From positions 1 through 64,000 of the forward strand of contig NZ_JAGGJP010000013.1 in NCBI RefSeq assembly GCF_017872975.1: 64,000 bases of DNA. The letters are read 5' to 3'. Under the pieces are notes generated by a model, which ran no database searches, was not told the origin of the DNA, and saw only the letters and a list, made by a program, of their open reading frames with translations. A program made the position numbers and the translations under genes. The stretch comes from Rubellimicrobium aerolatum. Its GTDB lineage: Bacteria > Pseudomonadota > Alphaproteobacteria > Rhodobacterales > Rhodobacteraceae. Positions within the stretch are counted from its first letter, which is position 1, and each line of letters begins with the position of its first letter. Shown here piece by piece: positions 18,366-26,811 of this stretch.

Positions 18366-18800
18366 CTGCTGCGCCACCACGAGTTCGAGTCGCAGGCCGA
18401 GGCCTGGTCCCTGCCCTTCGTCCTCGAAGGGCTCTGCGCGGGGTTCCCCTCCCCCGCCGACGACCACCTGGAGCCGGACATCAACCTCCTGGAGCTCCTG
18501 ATCCCCAACAAGCCCGCGACCTTCCTGTGGCGGGTGGACGGGCACTCGATGACGGACGCCGGCATCTATCATGGCGACATCCTCATCGTGGACCGCAGCC
18601 TCACCCCCCGGCATGGCGACGTGGTGGTTGCCGTCGTCAACGGCGAGCGCTCGCTCAAGCGGCTCCTCCTCGACGGGCCTCGGCCGCGCCTGGCGCTCGA
18701 GAACCGCGAGTTCCCGGCCTTCGCCATCCCGGAGGCGGCGGAGGTGGAGATCTGGGGCGTGGTGCGCTGCAACGTCCACTGGCTGCGGGGCCGGCGGTGA
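18360..18800 (+). CDS. umuD: UmuD-like LexA-fold autoprotease of DNA polymerase V
   Basis: A UmuD protein of about 146 residues. The self-cleavage site lies in LCAGFPSPADD, the catalytic serine in DGHSMTDAGI, and the catalytic lysine in ERSLKRLLL. After RecA-stimulated cleavage UmuD' joins UmuC for error-prone bypass. The ATG at 18360 was preferred because the distance to the cleavage site then matches E. coli UmuD; a TTG at 18324 would extend it by 12 codons. The next gene, umuC, begins 10 bases after the stop, so the pair is an operon. A GTTC-N7-GTTC box covers the start, which is unusual and may mean a very short or absent leader. Confidence 0.88.
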   Translation: MFLLRHHEFESQAEAWSLPFVLEGLCAGFPSPADDHLEPDINLLELLIPNKPATFLWRVDGHSMTDAGIYHGDILIVDRSLTPRHGDVVVAVVNGERSLKRLLLDGPRPRLALENREFPAFAIPEAAEVEIWGVVRCNVHWLRGRR

Positions 18801-18810
18801 GGGCGACCCG

Positions 18811-20076
18811 GTGACCGTTTTCGCCCTGATCGACGGCAACTCGTTCTACTGCTCCTGCGAGCGGGTGTTCGACCCCACCCTTGCCAAGCGGCCCGTCATC
18901 GTGCTGAGCAATGGCGACGGCTGCGCGGTGGCCCGCACCCCCGAGGCCAAGGCCCTCGGCATCCGCATGGGGCAGCCCTGGTTTCAGATGCGCGACCTGT
19001 GCCGGACCCACAAGGTGGCGGTGCTCAGCTCGAACTACGCCCTCTACGGCGACATGAGCGCGCGCATGAACGAGGTGTACCGCCTGTTCTCGCCCGCCAT
19101 CGAGGTCTACTCGATCGACGAGAGCTTCCTCGACCTCTCGGGCCTGGGCGGGACGGACCTGGTCACCCACGCCCGCGAGCTGCGCGCCACCGTGCGCCAG
19201 TGGACGGGCATCCCGACCTGCGTGGGCGTCGGGCCCACGAAGACGCTCGCCAAGCTCGCCAACTGGGTGGCGAAGCACGACCCCGAGCGGGGCGGTGTGT
19301 GCGACTTCCGCGACGAGGCCGCGCGCCTCCCCGTCATGGCGAAGATCCCGGTCACGGAGGTCTGGGGCATGGGCTCGGCCTCGGTAGGCAAGCTGGAGGC
19401 GCTCGGCTGCCGCACGGCCGCCGACCTCGCCCGCCTCGATCCCGCCCTCGCCCGTCGGCTCCTGACCGTGGTGGGCGAGCGCATCGTCTGGGAGCTGCGG
19501 GGCACCTCCTGCCTGCCCCTGGAGGAGGTCGCGCCCCAGCGGAAGGGCTGCGCCGTCACCCGCAACTTCGCCGGTCGGGTGGAGGACCTGCCCACCCTGC
19601 AGGAGGCGGTGGCCGCGCACACGGCGCGGCTCGCCGAGAAGCTGCGCCACCACGGCCTCGCCACTGACGCGCTCACCGTGTTCTTTCACACCTCCACGCA
19701 CGACCAAGGTCCCCAGCACGCGGCGAGCCGCACGGTGACGCTGCCCGAGGCCACCAACGATACCCTGGCGCTCATCAGGGCCGCGCGGGCGGCGGTGGCG
19801 GCGATCTGGCGGCCGGGGCACCGCTACTCGAAGGCCGGGGTGATGACGATGAGCCTGATCCGGGCGGAGGACGCAGCCCCTCCCCTGTTCGACGGGCTCG
19901 ACCGGGAGCGCTCGGCCCGGCTCATGGGCGCGCTCGACGCGGTGAACGCCCGCTGGGGGCGGGGCACCCTCCTCCCGGCCAGCACGGGACTGAAACGCCC
20001 CTGGGCCACCCGCTTCGAGCACCGCAGCCCGCGCTACACGACACGCCTGGATGAGCTGCCGCGGGCGCGGGCCTGA
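18811..20076 (+). CDS. umuC: UmuC-like Y-family DNA polymerase V catalytic subunit
   Basis: A 421-residue Y-family polymerase. Metal-binding Asp8 is in FALIDGNSFY, and Asp103-Glu104 are in YSIDESFLDL. Finger and palm segments CAVARTPEAKALGI and GIPTCVGVGPTKTLAKLAN are intact, followed by the helix-hairpin-helix region and little finger. The GTG at 18811 gives the normal N-terminus directly before the first aspartate and lies 10 bases after umuD. With UmuD' it forms a mutagenic polymerase. Such pairs are common on conjugative plasmids, where they help survival of damaged or single-stranded DNA. Confidence 0.93.
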   Translation: MTVFALIDGNSFYCSCERVFDPTLAKRPVIVLSNGDGCAVARTPEAKALGIRMGQPWFQMRDLCRTHKVAVLSSNYALYGDMSARMNEVYRLFSPAIEVYSIDESFLDLSGLGGTDLVTHARELRATVRQWTGIPTCVGVGPTKTLAKLANWVAKHDPERGGVCDFRDEAARLPVMAKIPVTEVWGMGSASVGKLEALGCRTAADLARLDPALARRLLTVVGERIVWELRGTSCLPLEEVAPQRKGCAVTRNFAGRVEDLPTLQEAVAAHTARLAEKLRHHGLATDALTVFFHTSTHDQGPQHAASRTVTLPEATNDTLALIRAARAAVAAIWRPGHRYSKAGVMTMSLIRAEDAAPPLFDGLDRERSARLMGALDAVNARWGRGTLLPASTGLKRPWATRFEHRSPRYTTRLDELPRARA

Positions 20077-20107
20077 CCCCGTCCCGAGCCAGGAGCCCGC
20101 TTCCGCC

Positions 20108-20425
20108 TCACTCGGCGGAGGCCGGCGGCTGCCCGGCCGTCAGCTCCTGGAAGCGGCCGTAGTCGGCGGTGACCTCCCGGGCCTCCTGGAAGACGCGCGC
20201 GCGCTCGGTGTCCAGACAGCGCAGGTAGAGGTCGAAGTCGCGGATGTAGGTCTCGAAGTCTTGCCGCAGGAGCTCCGCGTAGGCTTGAACGTCCCGGGGA
20301 TCGCTGGGCAGGAAGGGCCGGATGGGCGGAATGCAAGGTTCCGTCTGAGCGCGGATGCTGCTTGGGAGGACAAGAAGGGTGACGAGGCAAGCTGTCAGAA
20401 CGGTTGGCGGTGGAACGCGCATCAC
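20108..20425 (-). CDS. Small secreted protein next to the T4SS operon
   Basis: A 105-residue protein with a signal peptide (MMRVPPPTVLTACLVTLLVL, ending near SIRAQ). The mature part has two cysteines (EPCIPP and LRCLD) and a helical, charged body (AELLRQDFETYIRDFDLYL). It is divergent from the VirB operon. No named family was recognised; position and secretion suggest an accessory periplasmic factor of the transfer apparatus or an exclusion factor, but this is inference. The second Met is an equally good start. Confidence 0.65.
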   Translation of the reverse strand: MMRVPPPTVLTACLVTLLVLPSSIRAQTEPCIPPIRPFLPSDPRDVQAYAELLRQDFETYIRDFDLYLRCLDTERARVFQEAREVTADYGRFQELTAGQPPASAE

Positions 20426-20492
20426 GTAACCCTTTGTATACTCTAAATTTCAAAGAAATGAGATCGGCGGCCCATAATCCTGGATGACAGTC

Positions 20493-20536
20493 TTAACGAA
20501 TTCGTGAACTCATCTTAAGAGTCTGTTAACGATTCG
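20493..20536. promoter_or_regulatory. Paired repeat in the T4SS divergent promoter region
   Basis: TTAACGAATTCG (20493-20504) and TTAACGATTCG (20526-20536) lie 33 bases apart, about three helical turns, in AT-rich DNA between the divergent genes at 20425 and 20687. They look like operator half-sites for a transfer regulator. Confidence 0.4.
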
Positions 20537-20686
20537 GTTTTTGCCCCCAACGGTTGCAGGTCGCTGGCGCACGCTCCCCCAGAGCACACGCTGTGCTTGT
20601 CACCAAAAATATAACATCCTATCGTTTGTCCATGACCTAGAAACGGGCTGGACGCGATAGCAGGTCGAGGGACCGGAGATCGCACC

Positions 20687-21031
20687 ATGCCAAAGTTAGG
20701 TCCCGATGTGGTCACCGAACTCGGCTTGCGAGAGCTTTTGGAATTAGGTCACCGCATCGTGGTGATTTGCCTCAAGCCGCCTGTCAAGAAAGGCACAGTC
20801 TTTTATGGGCTATGGGGCATCCGCTGCGTGTCCGGGGATGGGGAGTCCGATCGAGTCCTTGTCATCTCGATGCGGAGCAGCAAGATCCCCGACCGGCCGC
20901 GCGTGTTCAAGACGCTCAACGGGGTCGCGAGCTTCCTCTACTCCCTGGACTTCGGCACCGTCTGCATCCCCATGCACGAAGGACGGAGCGCCATCCACAC
21001 ACCTTCGCAAGACCGGACGGCAGAGTCTTAA
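20687..21031 (+). CDS. Hypothetical protein opening the VirB operon
   Basis: A 114-residue protein with no recognised family. The ATG is preceded by GGAG. The sequence looks genuinely coding (LGLRELLELGHRIVVICLK, then FKTLNGVASFLYSLDFGTV) and has a two-part alpha/beta look without signal peptide or membrane segment. It is the first gene of the transfer operon, and the next product (a VirB1-like transglycosylase) begins at or near its stop in another frame. It could be a regulator of the operon, but nothing in the sequence proves that. Confidence 0.6.
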   Translation: MPKLGPDVVTELGLRELLELGHRIVVICLKPPVKKGTVFYGLWGIRCVSGDGESDRVLVISMRSSKIPDRPRVFKTLNGVASFLYSLDFGTVCIPMHEGRSAIHTPSQDRTAES

Positions 21032-21710
21032 GGCCGCCATCCTGCTCGGGTGGGCGTTGGCGACGGAGGTCTCGGCCGATGGCCTGGTTTTGGTCATGGG
21101 CGCAGACGGCTCGCTCACATCGAGCACCGACACCAGTTTCTCGAAGCACTACGGCAAAGCGGCCCAGGAGGACACGGGCGCCGTGGTCCTGTTCCGCCCC
21201 GAGCCGGAGACCGCCGAAGAAGTCCTCGCCGCCGAGGGGACGCTGGTGGGGGTACCCGCCCCGCAGTCCCGCACGCCCTCGCCCGAGATCCTGGCCCACA
21301 TCGAGGCCACCGCCTTGCGCTACGCCGGGCACGGGGCGCTGCGCGGAGCGGGCCTGAGCCCGTCGGACTGGCTGCTCCTCTACCAGGCCAACATCGAGAT
21401 CGAGAGCGGCTACAACCCCCGCGCGACAAGCCCGGTGGGCGCCATCGGCCTGGGCCAGCTCATGCCCGGCACGGCCTCCATTCTCCAGGTCGATCCCCAC
21501 GATTGGCAGCAGAACCTGGACGGATCGGCGCGGTATCTTCTCACGCAGATCGGCCGCTTCCAATCGGCGGAATTGGCGCTCGCGGCCTACAACGCCGGCC
21601 CCGAAGCGGTCGCGCAATACGGCGGCATTCCACCTTACGCAGAAACGCAGAGGCACGTCTCCAGGGTATTGGCGGTCTTCGATCGACTCAAAGAGGAAAT
21701 CGGATCATGA
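21030..21710 (+). CDS. virB1: VirB1-like lytic transglycosylase, start codon unresolved
   Basis: A SLT-type murein transglycosylase that locally opens peptidoglycan for the secretion channel. The catalytic region reads NIEIESGYNPRATSP (catalytic Glu), then GAIGLGQLMPGTA and LALAAYNAGPEAV, all standard. Upstream is a good signal peptide (KAAILLGWALATEVSA), but no ATG, GTG or TTG stands directly before it in frame; the frame is open back to an ATG at 20805, which would add 75 unlikely residues overlapping the upstream gene, and the next start inside is TTG 21057 or ATG 21096. Translation may be coupled to the stop of the upstream gene or use a rare start. Its last bases overlap the virB2 start. 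Confidence 0.8.
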   Translation, partial: KAAILLGWALATEVSADGLVLVMGADGSLTSSTDTSFSKHYGKAAQEDTGAVVLFRPEPETAEEVLAAEGTLVGVPAPQSRTPSPEILAHIEATALRYAGHGALRGAGLSPSDWLLLYQANIEIESGYNPRATSPVGAIGLGQLMPGTASILQVDPHDWQQNLDGSARYLLTQIGRFQSAELALAAYNAGPEAVAQYGGIPPYAETQRHVSRVLAVFDRLKEEIGS

Positions 21711-21991
21711 AAAGACAAAACATAGGTCTTGCCAGCCTTGCGCTGGTTCTCGCGATGGTCGAACCGGCCCTCGCGCAGACGGTGGATCTGTCCCCGGTCC
21801 AGACGGTGCTCCAAGGCATCGTCGACGCCCTGACTGGGGGCCTGGGGCTCGTGGTGGGCACGCTGGCGCTGATGGGCGTCTTCCTGGCGTGGCTCTTCGG
21901 CTACATCGACTGGTCGCGCGCCATCATGGTGCTCGTCGCCATCGTGGGCGTCGCCTCGGCGCCCGTCATCGCAGCCACCATCTTCGGCTGA
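21707..21991 (+). CDS. virB2: VirB2/TrbC-family major pilin
   Basis: A 94-residue pilin precursor. A signal peptide ending near PALAQ is followed by two hydrophobic segments (GGLGLVVGTLALMGVFLAWLF and AIMVLVAIVGVASAPVIAA) with a short basic loop between them, as in VirB2. It forms the pilus subunit after export and cleavage. The ATG overlaps the transglycosylase stop by four bases, and virB3 begins 9 bases after its stop. Confidence 0.88.
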   Translation: MKRQNIGLASLALVLAMVEPALAQTVDLSPVQTVLQGIVDALTGGLGLVVGTLALMGVFLAWLFGYIDWSRAIMVLVAIVGVASAPVIAATIFG

Positions 21992-22000
21992 GGCACGACC

Positions 22001-22279
22001 ATGGCGGATCAGACGCGGCTCTTCCTCGGCCTCATCCGGCCCGCCAAGCTCTTGGGCCTGCCGATCCTGTATGCGGCCAGCTGGCTCTTCGGGTCGGCGC
22101 TGCTGTTCCTGTGGACCCAGCTTTGGGCGGTCGGCGTGGCGGCTCTCCTCGCCTACCCGGCGATCTGGAAGGCCGCGGACTGGGACCCGCACTTCCTGGA
22201 CGTGGTGCGCGTGGTGATGCAGCAGACCCCGCCGCGCCTGCCCCGCTCCGAGGACGGAGAGACCCACTATGCCCCGTGA
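22001..22279 (+). CDS. virB3: VirB3 inner-membrane T4SS protein
   Basis: A 92-residue protein with the VirB3 pattern: a short N-terminal stretch (LFLGLIRPAKLLGLP), two adjacent membrane segments near 18-55, and a soluble C-terminus. VirB3 works with VirB4 at the inner membrane in pilus assembly. Its last 11 bases overlap virB4. Confidence 0.85.
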   Translation: MADQTRLFLGLIRPAKLLGLPILYAASWLFGSALLFLWTQLWAVGVAALLAYPAIWKAADWDPHFLDVVRVVMQQTPPRLPRSEDGETHYAP

Positions 22280-24641
22280 CACCCTGGACGATGGGAGCCC
22301 CCTCGATCTGGGGGCTCTTCGTCCCCAGCCACGCCGGTCGGACCGCCAGCTCGCATGGATGCTGCCCTACGTGTCCCTGGTGGATGACGTGACGGTGCGG
22401 ACGCGCGGCAACGAGCTCTTCCAATGCGTCCGCCTCGACGGCCTCAACAGCGCCACCACCGAGGACGAGCATCTCGACCGCATAAAGCGCCTGTTTGCCC
22501 AACTTGTGGCCCAGGTGGGCGCGGGCTACGCCTTCTACGTCCACAAGGTCTCGAAGGGGCTGCGTCCCGAGTTGCGCCCCATCGAGGGGGACGACTTCGC
22601 GGCCGCCCTCGACGCCCGCTGGCGGGCGCACCTCGGCACGATGGGGATGCGCGACAAGACCCTGACGCTGACGGTGATGAAGCGCCCCGAGTTGGGCGCC
22701 AAGGTGCCCCTCTTCGCCCGCCGGTCGGTGGAGACGCTGCGCGCCGAGACGGCCGAGAGCCTGCGCAAGCTGAACGAGGTCGCAGGCTTCCTCCTGTCGA
22801 GCCTCAGTGGCATGCGCCCGCGCCGGCTCCCCGCCTCGACGGGGGAGCTCCTGGGCTTCCTGGGCGGCCTGAACACCGGCGAGGAGCTGCCCCTGCACCG
22901 GGGCTCGCGCTACGGGTACCTCTCCGAGGACCTGGCCAACACCCGCGTCAGCTTCAAGGGCGCGCGCTTCACCCTCTCGGAGGGCGGGGTGGGCCGCAAA
23001 TACGGGACCACCTTCGCCATCAAGACCTACCCCGCGAAGACGACGGTGGGGATGTTCGACGGGCTGAGCCTCCCCGTGGACATGGTGGTGACGCACAGCT
23101 TCGTCCCGGTGAACTCGAACCTCATGGCCGAGCGCATCATGCGCCAGAAGCGCCTGATGCGAACGGGCGAGGACGGGGCGGTGTCACTCCTGGCCGAGCT
23201 CGACGAGGCGCACGACGACTTGGAGTCGCGCCGCCTCATCTTCGGCGAGCACCACATGACGGTCACGGTCTTCGCCGCCACCCCGGCCGAGCTGGACAAC
23301 CTCGCGAGCGAGGTCCGCACCATCGCCGCCGAGCAGGGCGTGAGCCTCGTCAACGAGAGCTTTGCGGGGCAGACCCACTACTTCGCCCAACATCCGGGCA
23401 ACGCGCCCCTGCGGAGCCGCAAGGCGCCTCTCACCAACCGCAACTTCGCCGACCTTGCGGCCTTCCACCGCACCCCGCTCGGCAAGCGCGCCGAGGAAAC
23501 GCCCTGGGGCACGCCCCTGACCATGTTCCCGACACCGGAGCGGTCGGGCTTCTGGTTCTCCACTCACGAAGCGGGCCGCCCGGACCGCGAGCCCACCTCC
23601 GGCCACACCCTGATCCTGGGCCGCTCGGGGGCGGGCAAGTCGGTGCTGGCGGCCTTTCTCATGGCGCAGGCGCGGCGCGCCGACGCGCGGCTCGTCGTCT
23701 TCGACTACCGGGCCGGCCTGGAGATGGCGGTTCGCGCCTTGGGCGGCTCGTACGCCCCGGTCCGGCCCGGCGTGCCCACGGGGCTGAACCCGCTCTGGCT
23801 CGAGATCGACGAGCGGGGGCAGGCCTGGCTCACCGACTGGCTGGTGGCGCTCCTCACCCGCGAGGGCCGCCCGCTCTCGCCCGTGCAGACCAACCGCATC
23901 AGCGAGGTGGTGCGCCAGAACGCCGAGGCGCCCGCGCACCTGCGGAACTGGACGGACCTCGCCTCGCTCTTCGCGTCCGCCGACGACGGCGGCGACCTGC
24001 ACGAGCGCGTCCACGAATGGACGACCCAAGGCCGCTACGGCTGGATCTTCGGGCAAAGCCGGGCCGACACCTTCTCGCTCGACGGCGAGGTGGTAGGCTT
24101 CGATCTCACCGGCCTCCTCGACAGCGAGTCCGAGCGCGAGCGCATGGCGGTGCTGTCCTACCTCTTCCGCCGGGTCGAGCGGCTGATCGAGGACCGCCGT
24201 CCCACGATCATCGTCGTGGACGAGGCCTGGAAGGCGCTCGACACCAGCTACTTCGCCGAGCGCCTGTCCAACTGGCTCGTCACCGCCCGCAAGCAGAACG
24301 CGGCCGTGGTGATGATGACGCAATACGCGAGCCAGCTCGAACACACCCGGACGGGGCGGACCATCGTGGAGGCCGTGCCGACCCAGGTGCTGCTCCCGAA
24401 CATCCGCGCCAAGGCCTCCGACTACGCCTTGCTGGGCCTCAACGACAAGGAGCTGGCCCTGCTCCTCGGGACCGGTCCGGCCGCACGGCTGGCCCTGGTG
24501 CGCGACGACCGGGGCTCGACGCTGGTGGACGCCGACCTCTCTGCCCTGGGGCCGCTCCTCACCATCCTGGGCGGCCTGGAGAAAGGCGAGGCCCTGGCCG
24601 GTCCCGACTGGCGGGCCCGCCCCGATTTCTGGAGGCTGTGA
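22269..24641 (+). CDS. virB4: VirB4 ATPase of the conjugative T4SS
   Basis: A 790-residue VirB4/CagE-type ATPase that powers pilus assembly and substrate transfer. The N-terminal CagE/TrbE/VirB domain spans about 1-400. Walker A is LGRSGAGKSVLAAF near 450 and Walker B is TIIVVDEAWKAL near 645, followed by the MMTQYASQLEHTRTG segment typical of the family. It starts inside virB3, so the two are translationally coupled. Length and motifs are complete. Confidence 0.95.
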   Translation: MPRDTLDDGSPLDLGALRPQPRRSDRQLAWMLPYVSLVDDVTVRTRGNELFQCVRLDGLNSATTEDEHLDRIKRLFAQLVAQVGAGYAFYVHKVSKGLRPELRPIEGDDFAAALDARWRAHLGTMGMRDKTLTLTVMKRPELGAKVPLFARRSVETLRAETAESLRKLNEVAGFLLSSLSGMRPRRLPASTGELLGFLGGLNTGEELPLHRGSRYGYLSEDLANTRVSFKGARFTLSEGGVGRKYGTTFAIKTYPAKTTVGMFDGLSLPVDMVVTHSFVPVNSNLMAERIMRQKRLMRTGEDGAVSLLAELDEAHDDLESRRLIFGEHHMTVTVFAATPAELDNLASEVRTIAAEQGVSLVNESFAGQTHYFAQHPGNAPLRSRKAPLTNRNFADLAAFHRTPLGKRAEETPWGTPLTMFPTPERSGFWFSTHEAGRPDREPTSGHTLILGRSGAGKSVLAAFLMAQARRADARLVVFDYRAGLEMAVRALGGSYAPVRPGVPTGLNPLWLEIDERGQAWLTDWLVALLTREGRPLSPVQTNRISEVVRQNAEAPAHLRNWTDLASLFASADDGGDLHERVHEWTTQGRYGWIFGQSRADTFSLDGEVVGFDLTGLLDSESERERMAVLSYLFRRVERLIEDRRPTIIVVDEAWKALDTSYFAERLSNWLVTARKQNAAVVMMTQYASQLEHTRTGRTIVEAVPTQVLLPNIRAKASDYALLGLNDKELALLLGTGPAARLALVRDDRGSTLVDADLSALGPLLTILGGLEKGEALAGPDWRARPDFWRL

Positions 24642-24642
24642 C

Positions 24643-24810
24643 GTGAGCCTGCGGTTGACCCTCCTCGTGGTGCTGCTGGGGCTGGCCGCGTTAGGCTTGG
24701 CAGGGTGCGAGCCCACTTCCGGCCCCACGGCCACCTGCTTCAGTCTGGTGGAAGGCCCGGGGCCGTGCGAGTTCCGGCCCCTGCCGGAGGACCTGGACGA
24801 GGATGCGTAG
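24643..24810 (+). CDS. 55-residue lipoprotein, VirB7-like or entry-exclusion candidate
   Basis: A very short gene starting with GTG one base after the virB4 stop. The product has a signal peptide (MSLRLTLLVVLLGLAALGLA) and a lipobox with the acylated Cys in GLAGCEP, then two further cysteines (ATCFSL and GPCEF). Its last 8 bases overlap the next gene. Small lipoproteins at this place in VirB/Trb operons act as VirB7 (outer-membrane anchor of VirB9) or TrbK/Eex (exclusion). Which of the two it is cannot be told. It is easily missed because of its length. Confidence 0.7.
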   Translation: MSLRLTLLVVLLGLAALGLAGCEPTSGPTATCFSLVEGPGPCEFRPLPEDLDEDA

Positions 24811-25990
24811 CGCCGCCGCCGCTCTCCTGGTCGCGCTTGGCCTCCCGAACGTAGGCCAGGCGGGCCTGCTCGGCGAGCTCTTCGGAGGCCTGTTCGGCGG
24901 CTTTGGGGGCGGGGCCGTCTTCGACGTTGGCGCCTGGGTCCAGCGCGAAGCGATCCTGGAGCAGGGGGCCCGCGACCGCGCCGTGCAGGCGGACCGCGTG
25001 GCCAACGCCACCGACCTGCTGGACATCGAGCGCGAGCAGCTCGCCGCCCTCGACCGCCTCCTCGCCTCCGTCTCCACCACGGACGGCTCCGGCACCCCGG
25101 CCACCCTCGCGGCGCTGGAAGGCGACGGCACCACGCCCGCCTCGGCCAGCGTCCTCTACGGGCCTGAGGACCCCAACCCCGCCGCCGCGCGCCTCTTCGG
25201 GGATGCCGCTGTCACCGTCGAGGAGCTCATCATCCAGGTCGCCAAGGACACGGCGGGCTACCCGGGGGTGTCGGCGGCGGGGCTCTCGCCCGTGCAATGG
25301 CGCTGCCTCCTGCAGGCGCTGATCTGGCAGGAGTCGCGGTTTCAGGTGGGCGCGCGCTCGCCGGCCGCGGCCTTCGGGCTCACGCAGATCATCCCCGGCA
25401 CGGCCGAGCAGCTGGGCATCTACCCCGCGTACTACGAGGACCCCTACCTCCAGGTGGAGGGCGGCGCCCGCTACCTCTCCCAGCAGCTCCAGGCCTTCGG
25501 CGGCAACGTCGTCTTCGCCCTCGCCGCCTACAACGCCGGCCCGGGCGCGGTGGAGAAGTACGGCGGCGTGCCGCCCTTTGCGGAGACGGAAGCCTACGTC
25601 AAGGCGATCCCGGCCCAGTACAACCGCTACCTCGCGACCGTGGGCGGCATCGACGCCAAGGGCACCATCGACCCGGTGCTGCTGGCGGGCGCCACGCTCT
25701 CGCTCACCGCCGACGCCGCGATGGTCTACGCCGGACACACGCAGGCCCAGATCGCCGCGGCCGCCACGCGCCTGCGATCCATCGTCGCCCGCATCCGGGC
25801 GACGGCCGACGCCGAGGAGGCCATGAGCCTGAACACCTACGCCCGCGCCGAGGTGGGGCGGCTCCTGGTGATGATGGTCCGCCTCCAGGCCGCCCACAGC
25901 CAGCCGCTCAGCGCCGAGCAGGTGGCGCTGGCCGCCAGCTACGCCGCCGAGCGCGACTACACCGACTTCACCCTGGAGCCGATGCGATGA
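24803..25990 (+). CDS. Second lytic transglycosylase with a VirB5-like C-terminal tail
   Basis: A 395-residue exported protein. After a signal peptide and a Gly-rich stretch (GELFGGLFGGFGGG), a helical region precedes an SLT domain at about 160-270, with LIWQESRFQVGARSP (catalytic Glu), AFGLTQIIPGTAEQL and LAAYNAGPGAVEKYGG. The last 50 residues end AAERDYTDFTLEPM, closely like the VirB5 end AAEREYVDFTLPDM of the next gene, so this appears to be a transglycosylase fused to a VirB5-type tail. It would combine murein opening with pilus-tip or channel assembly. It overlaps the lipoprotein gene before it and virB5 after it. Confidence 0.82.
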   Translation: MRSAAAALLVALGLPNVGQAGLLGELFGGLFGGFGGGAVFDVGAWVQREAILEQGARDRAVQADRVANATDLLDIEREQLAALDRLLASVSTTDGSGTPATLAALEGDGTTPASASVLYGPEDPNPAAARLFGDAAVTVEELIIQVAKDTAGYPGVSAAGLSPVQWRCLLQALIWQESRFQVGARSPAAAFGLTQIIPGTAEQLGIYPAYYEDPYLQVEGGARYLSQQLQAFGGNVVFALAAYNAGPGAVEKYGGVPPFAETEAYVKAIPAQYNRYLATVGGIDAKGTIDPVLLAGATLSLTADAAMVYAGHTQAQIAAAATRLRSIVARIRATADAEEAMSLNTYARAEVGRLLVMMVRLQAAHSQPLSAEQVALAASYAAERDYTDFTLEPMR

Positions 25991-26811
25991 AGCGCCTTCT
26001 CCTTTCGACCGTTCTTGTCCTCGGGCTCCCCCAGGGCGCCTCGGCCGCCATCCCCGTCATCGACGTGCGGGCCATCGCCCAAGGCGTCGCCCAGCTCGAC
26101 CAGATGCTGGAGGACTTCGGCCTCCAGTCGGACCTCCTCGACAACGCCCTGGAGCAGCTCCGGACGCTGCAGGATCAGGTGGACAAGCTCACCGCCACCT
26201 ACGAGGCTCTGACCGGCGAGCGCGACATCATGGAGCTCGTCATGGGCGGCGAGCTCGACAACCTCCTGGGCGGCAACTTCACGGACGTGGTGGCCTCCAT
26301 CCAGGCCGTGCAGCAGGGCGACTGGTCGCAGCTCACCGGCCCCAACGCCGGCCGCCTGCGCGAGGGGATCGAGGGTGTACTGAACGAGGCGGGCTTCGAT
26401 CGGGCCACCCTGGGGCGGCTGGCCGCCGGCAACCCCCGGCGCACCGGCCCCTCTGACCCCACCGGCACGCCCGGGGACGGCGTGGGCACCGACAAGGAGG
26501 CGCAACGCATCGCCACCCGGGCGACCACCGGCGCCACGATGTCGGCGGCGGCCCAGGTCAGCCACGCAAACGCCGGCGTGGAGGCCGAGCGCCTGGAGGC
26601 GCTGGTCGCGGCCATCCCTTCGCAGCCCGACCTCAAGGCCTCCATCGACCACAACACCCGCGTCACCGCCGAGTTGGGCATCATCCTCCTCGAGATGCTG
26701 CGCCTCCAGTCGGTCGCGACCGTGGGCGCGGGCCAGGCGGGGGTGATCGACGCCGCCACCATAGCGGCCGAGCGCGAGTACGTCGACTTCACCCTGCCGG
26801 ACATGAAGTGA
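25987..26811 (+). CDS. virB5: VirB5/TrbJ-like minor pilin component
   Basis: A 274-residue exported protein with signal peptide MKRLLLSTVLVLGLPQGASA. The mature part is largely helical and coiled-coil (QLDQMLEDFGLQSDLLDNALEQL), as expected for VirB5/TrbJ, which sits at the pilus tip. The C-terminus shares the AAERxYxDFTL pattern with the protein encoded just upstream. Starts overlap the neighbour genes on both sides (ATGA type), which marks a tight operon. Confidence 0.8.
   Translation: MKRLLLSTVLVLGLPQGASAAIPVIDVRAIAQGVAQLDQMLEDFGLQSDLLDNALEQLRTLQDQVDKLTATYEALTGERDIMELVMGGELDNLLGGNFTDVVASIQAVQQGDWSQLTGPNAGRLREGIEGVLNEAGFDRATLGRLAAGNPRRTGPSDPTGTPGDGVGTDKEAQRIATRATTGATMSAAAQVSHANAGVEAERLEALVAAIPSQPDLKASIDHNTRVTAELGIILLEMLRLQSVATVGAGQAGVIDAATIAAEREYVDFTLPDMK

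Noticed and set aside
23184-25897. Minus-strand frames of 516 and 385 residues opposite virB4 and the second transglycosylase
   Set aside because: Shadows of conserved T4SS genes; no motifs.
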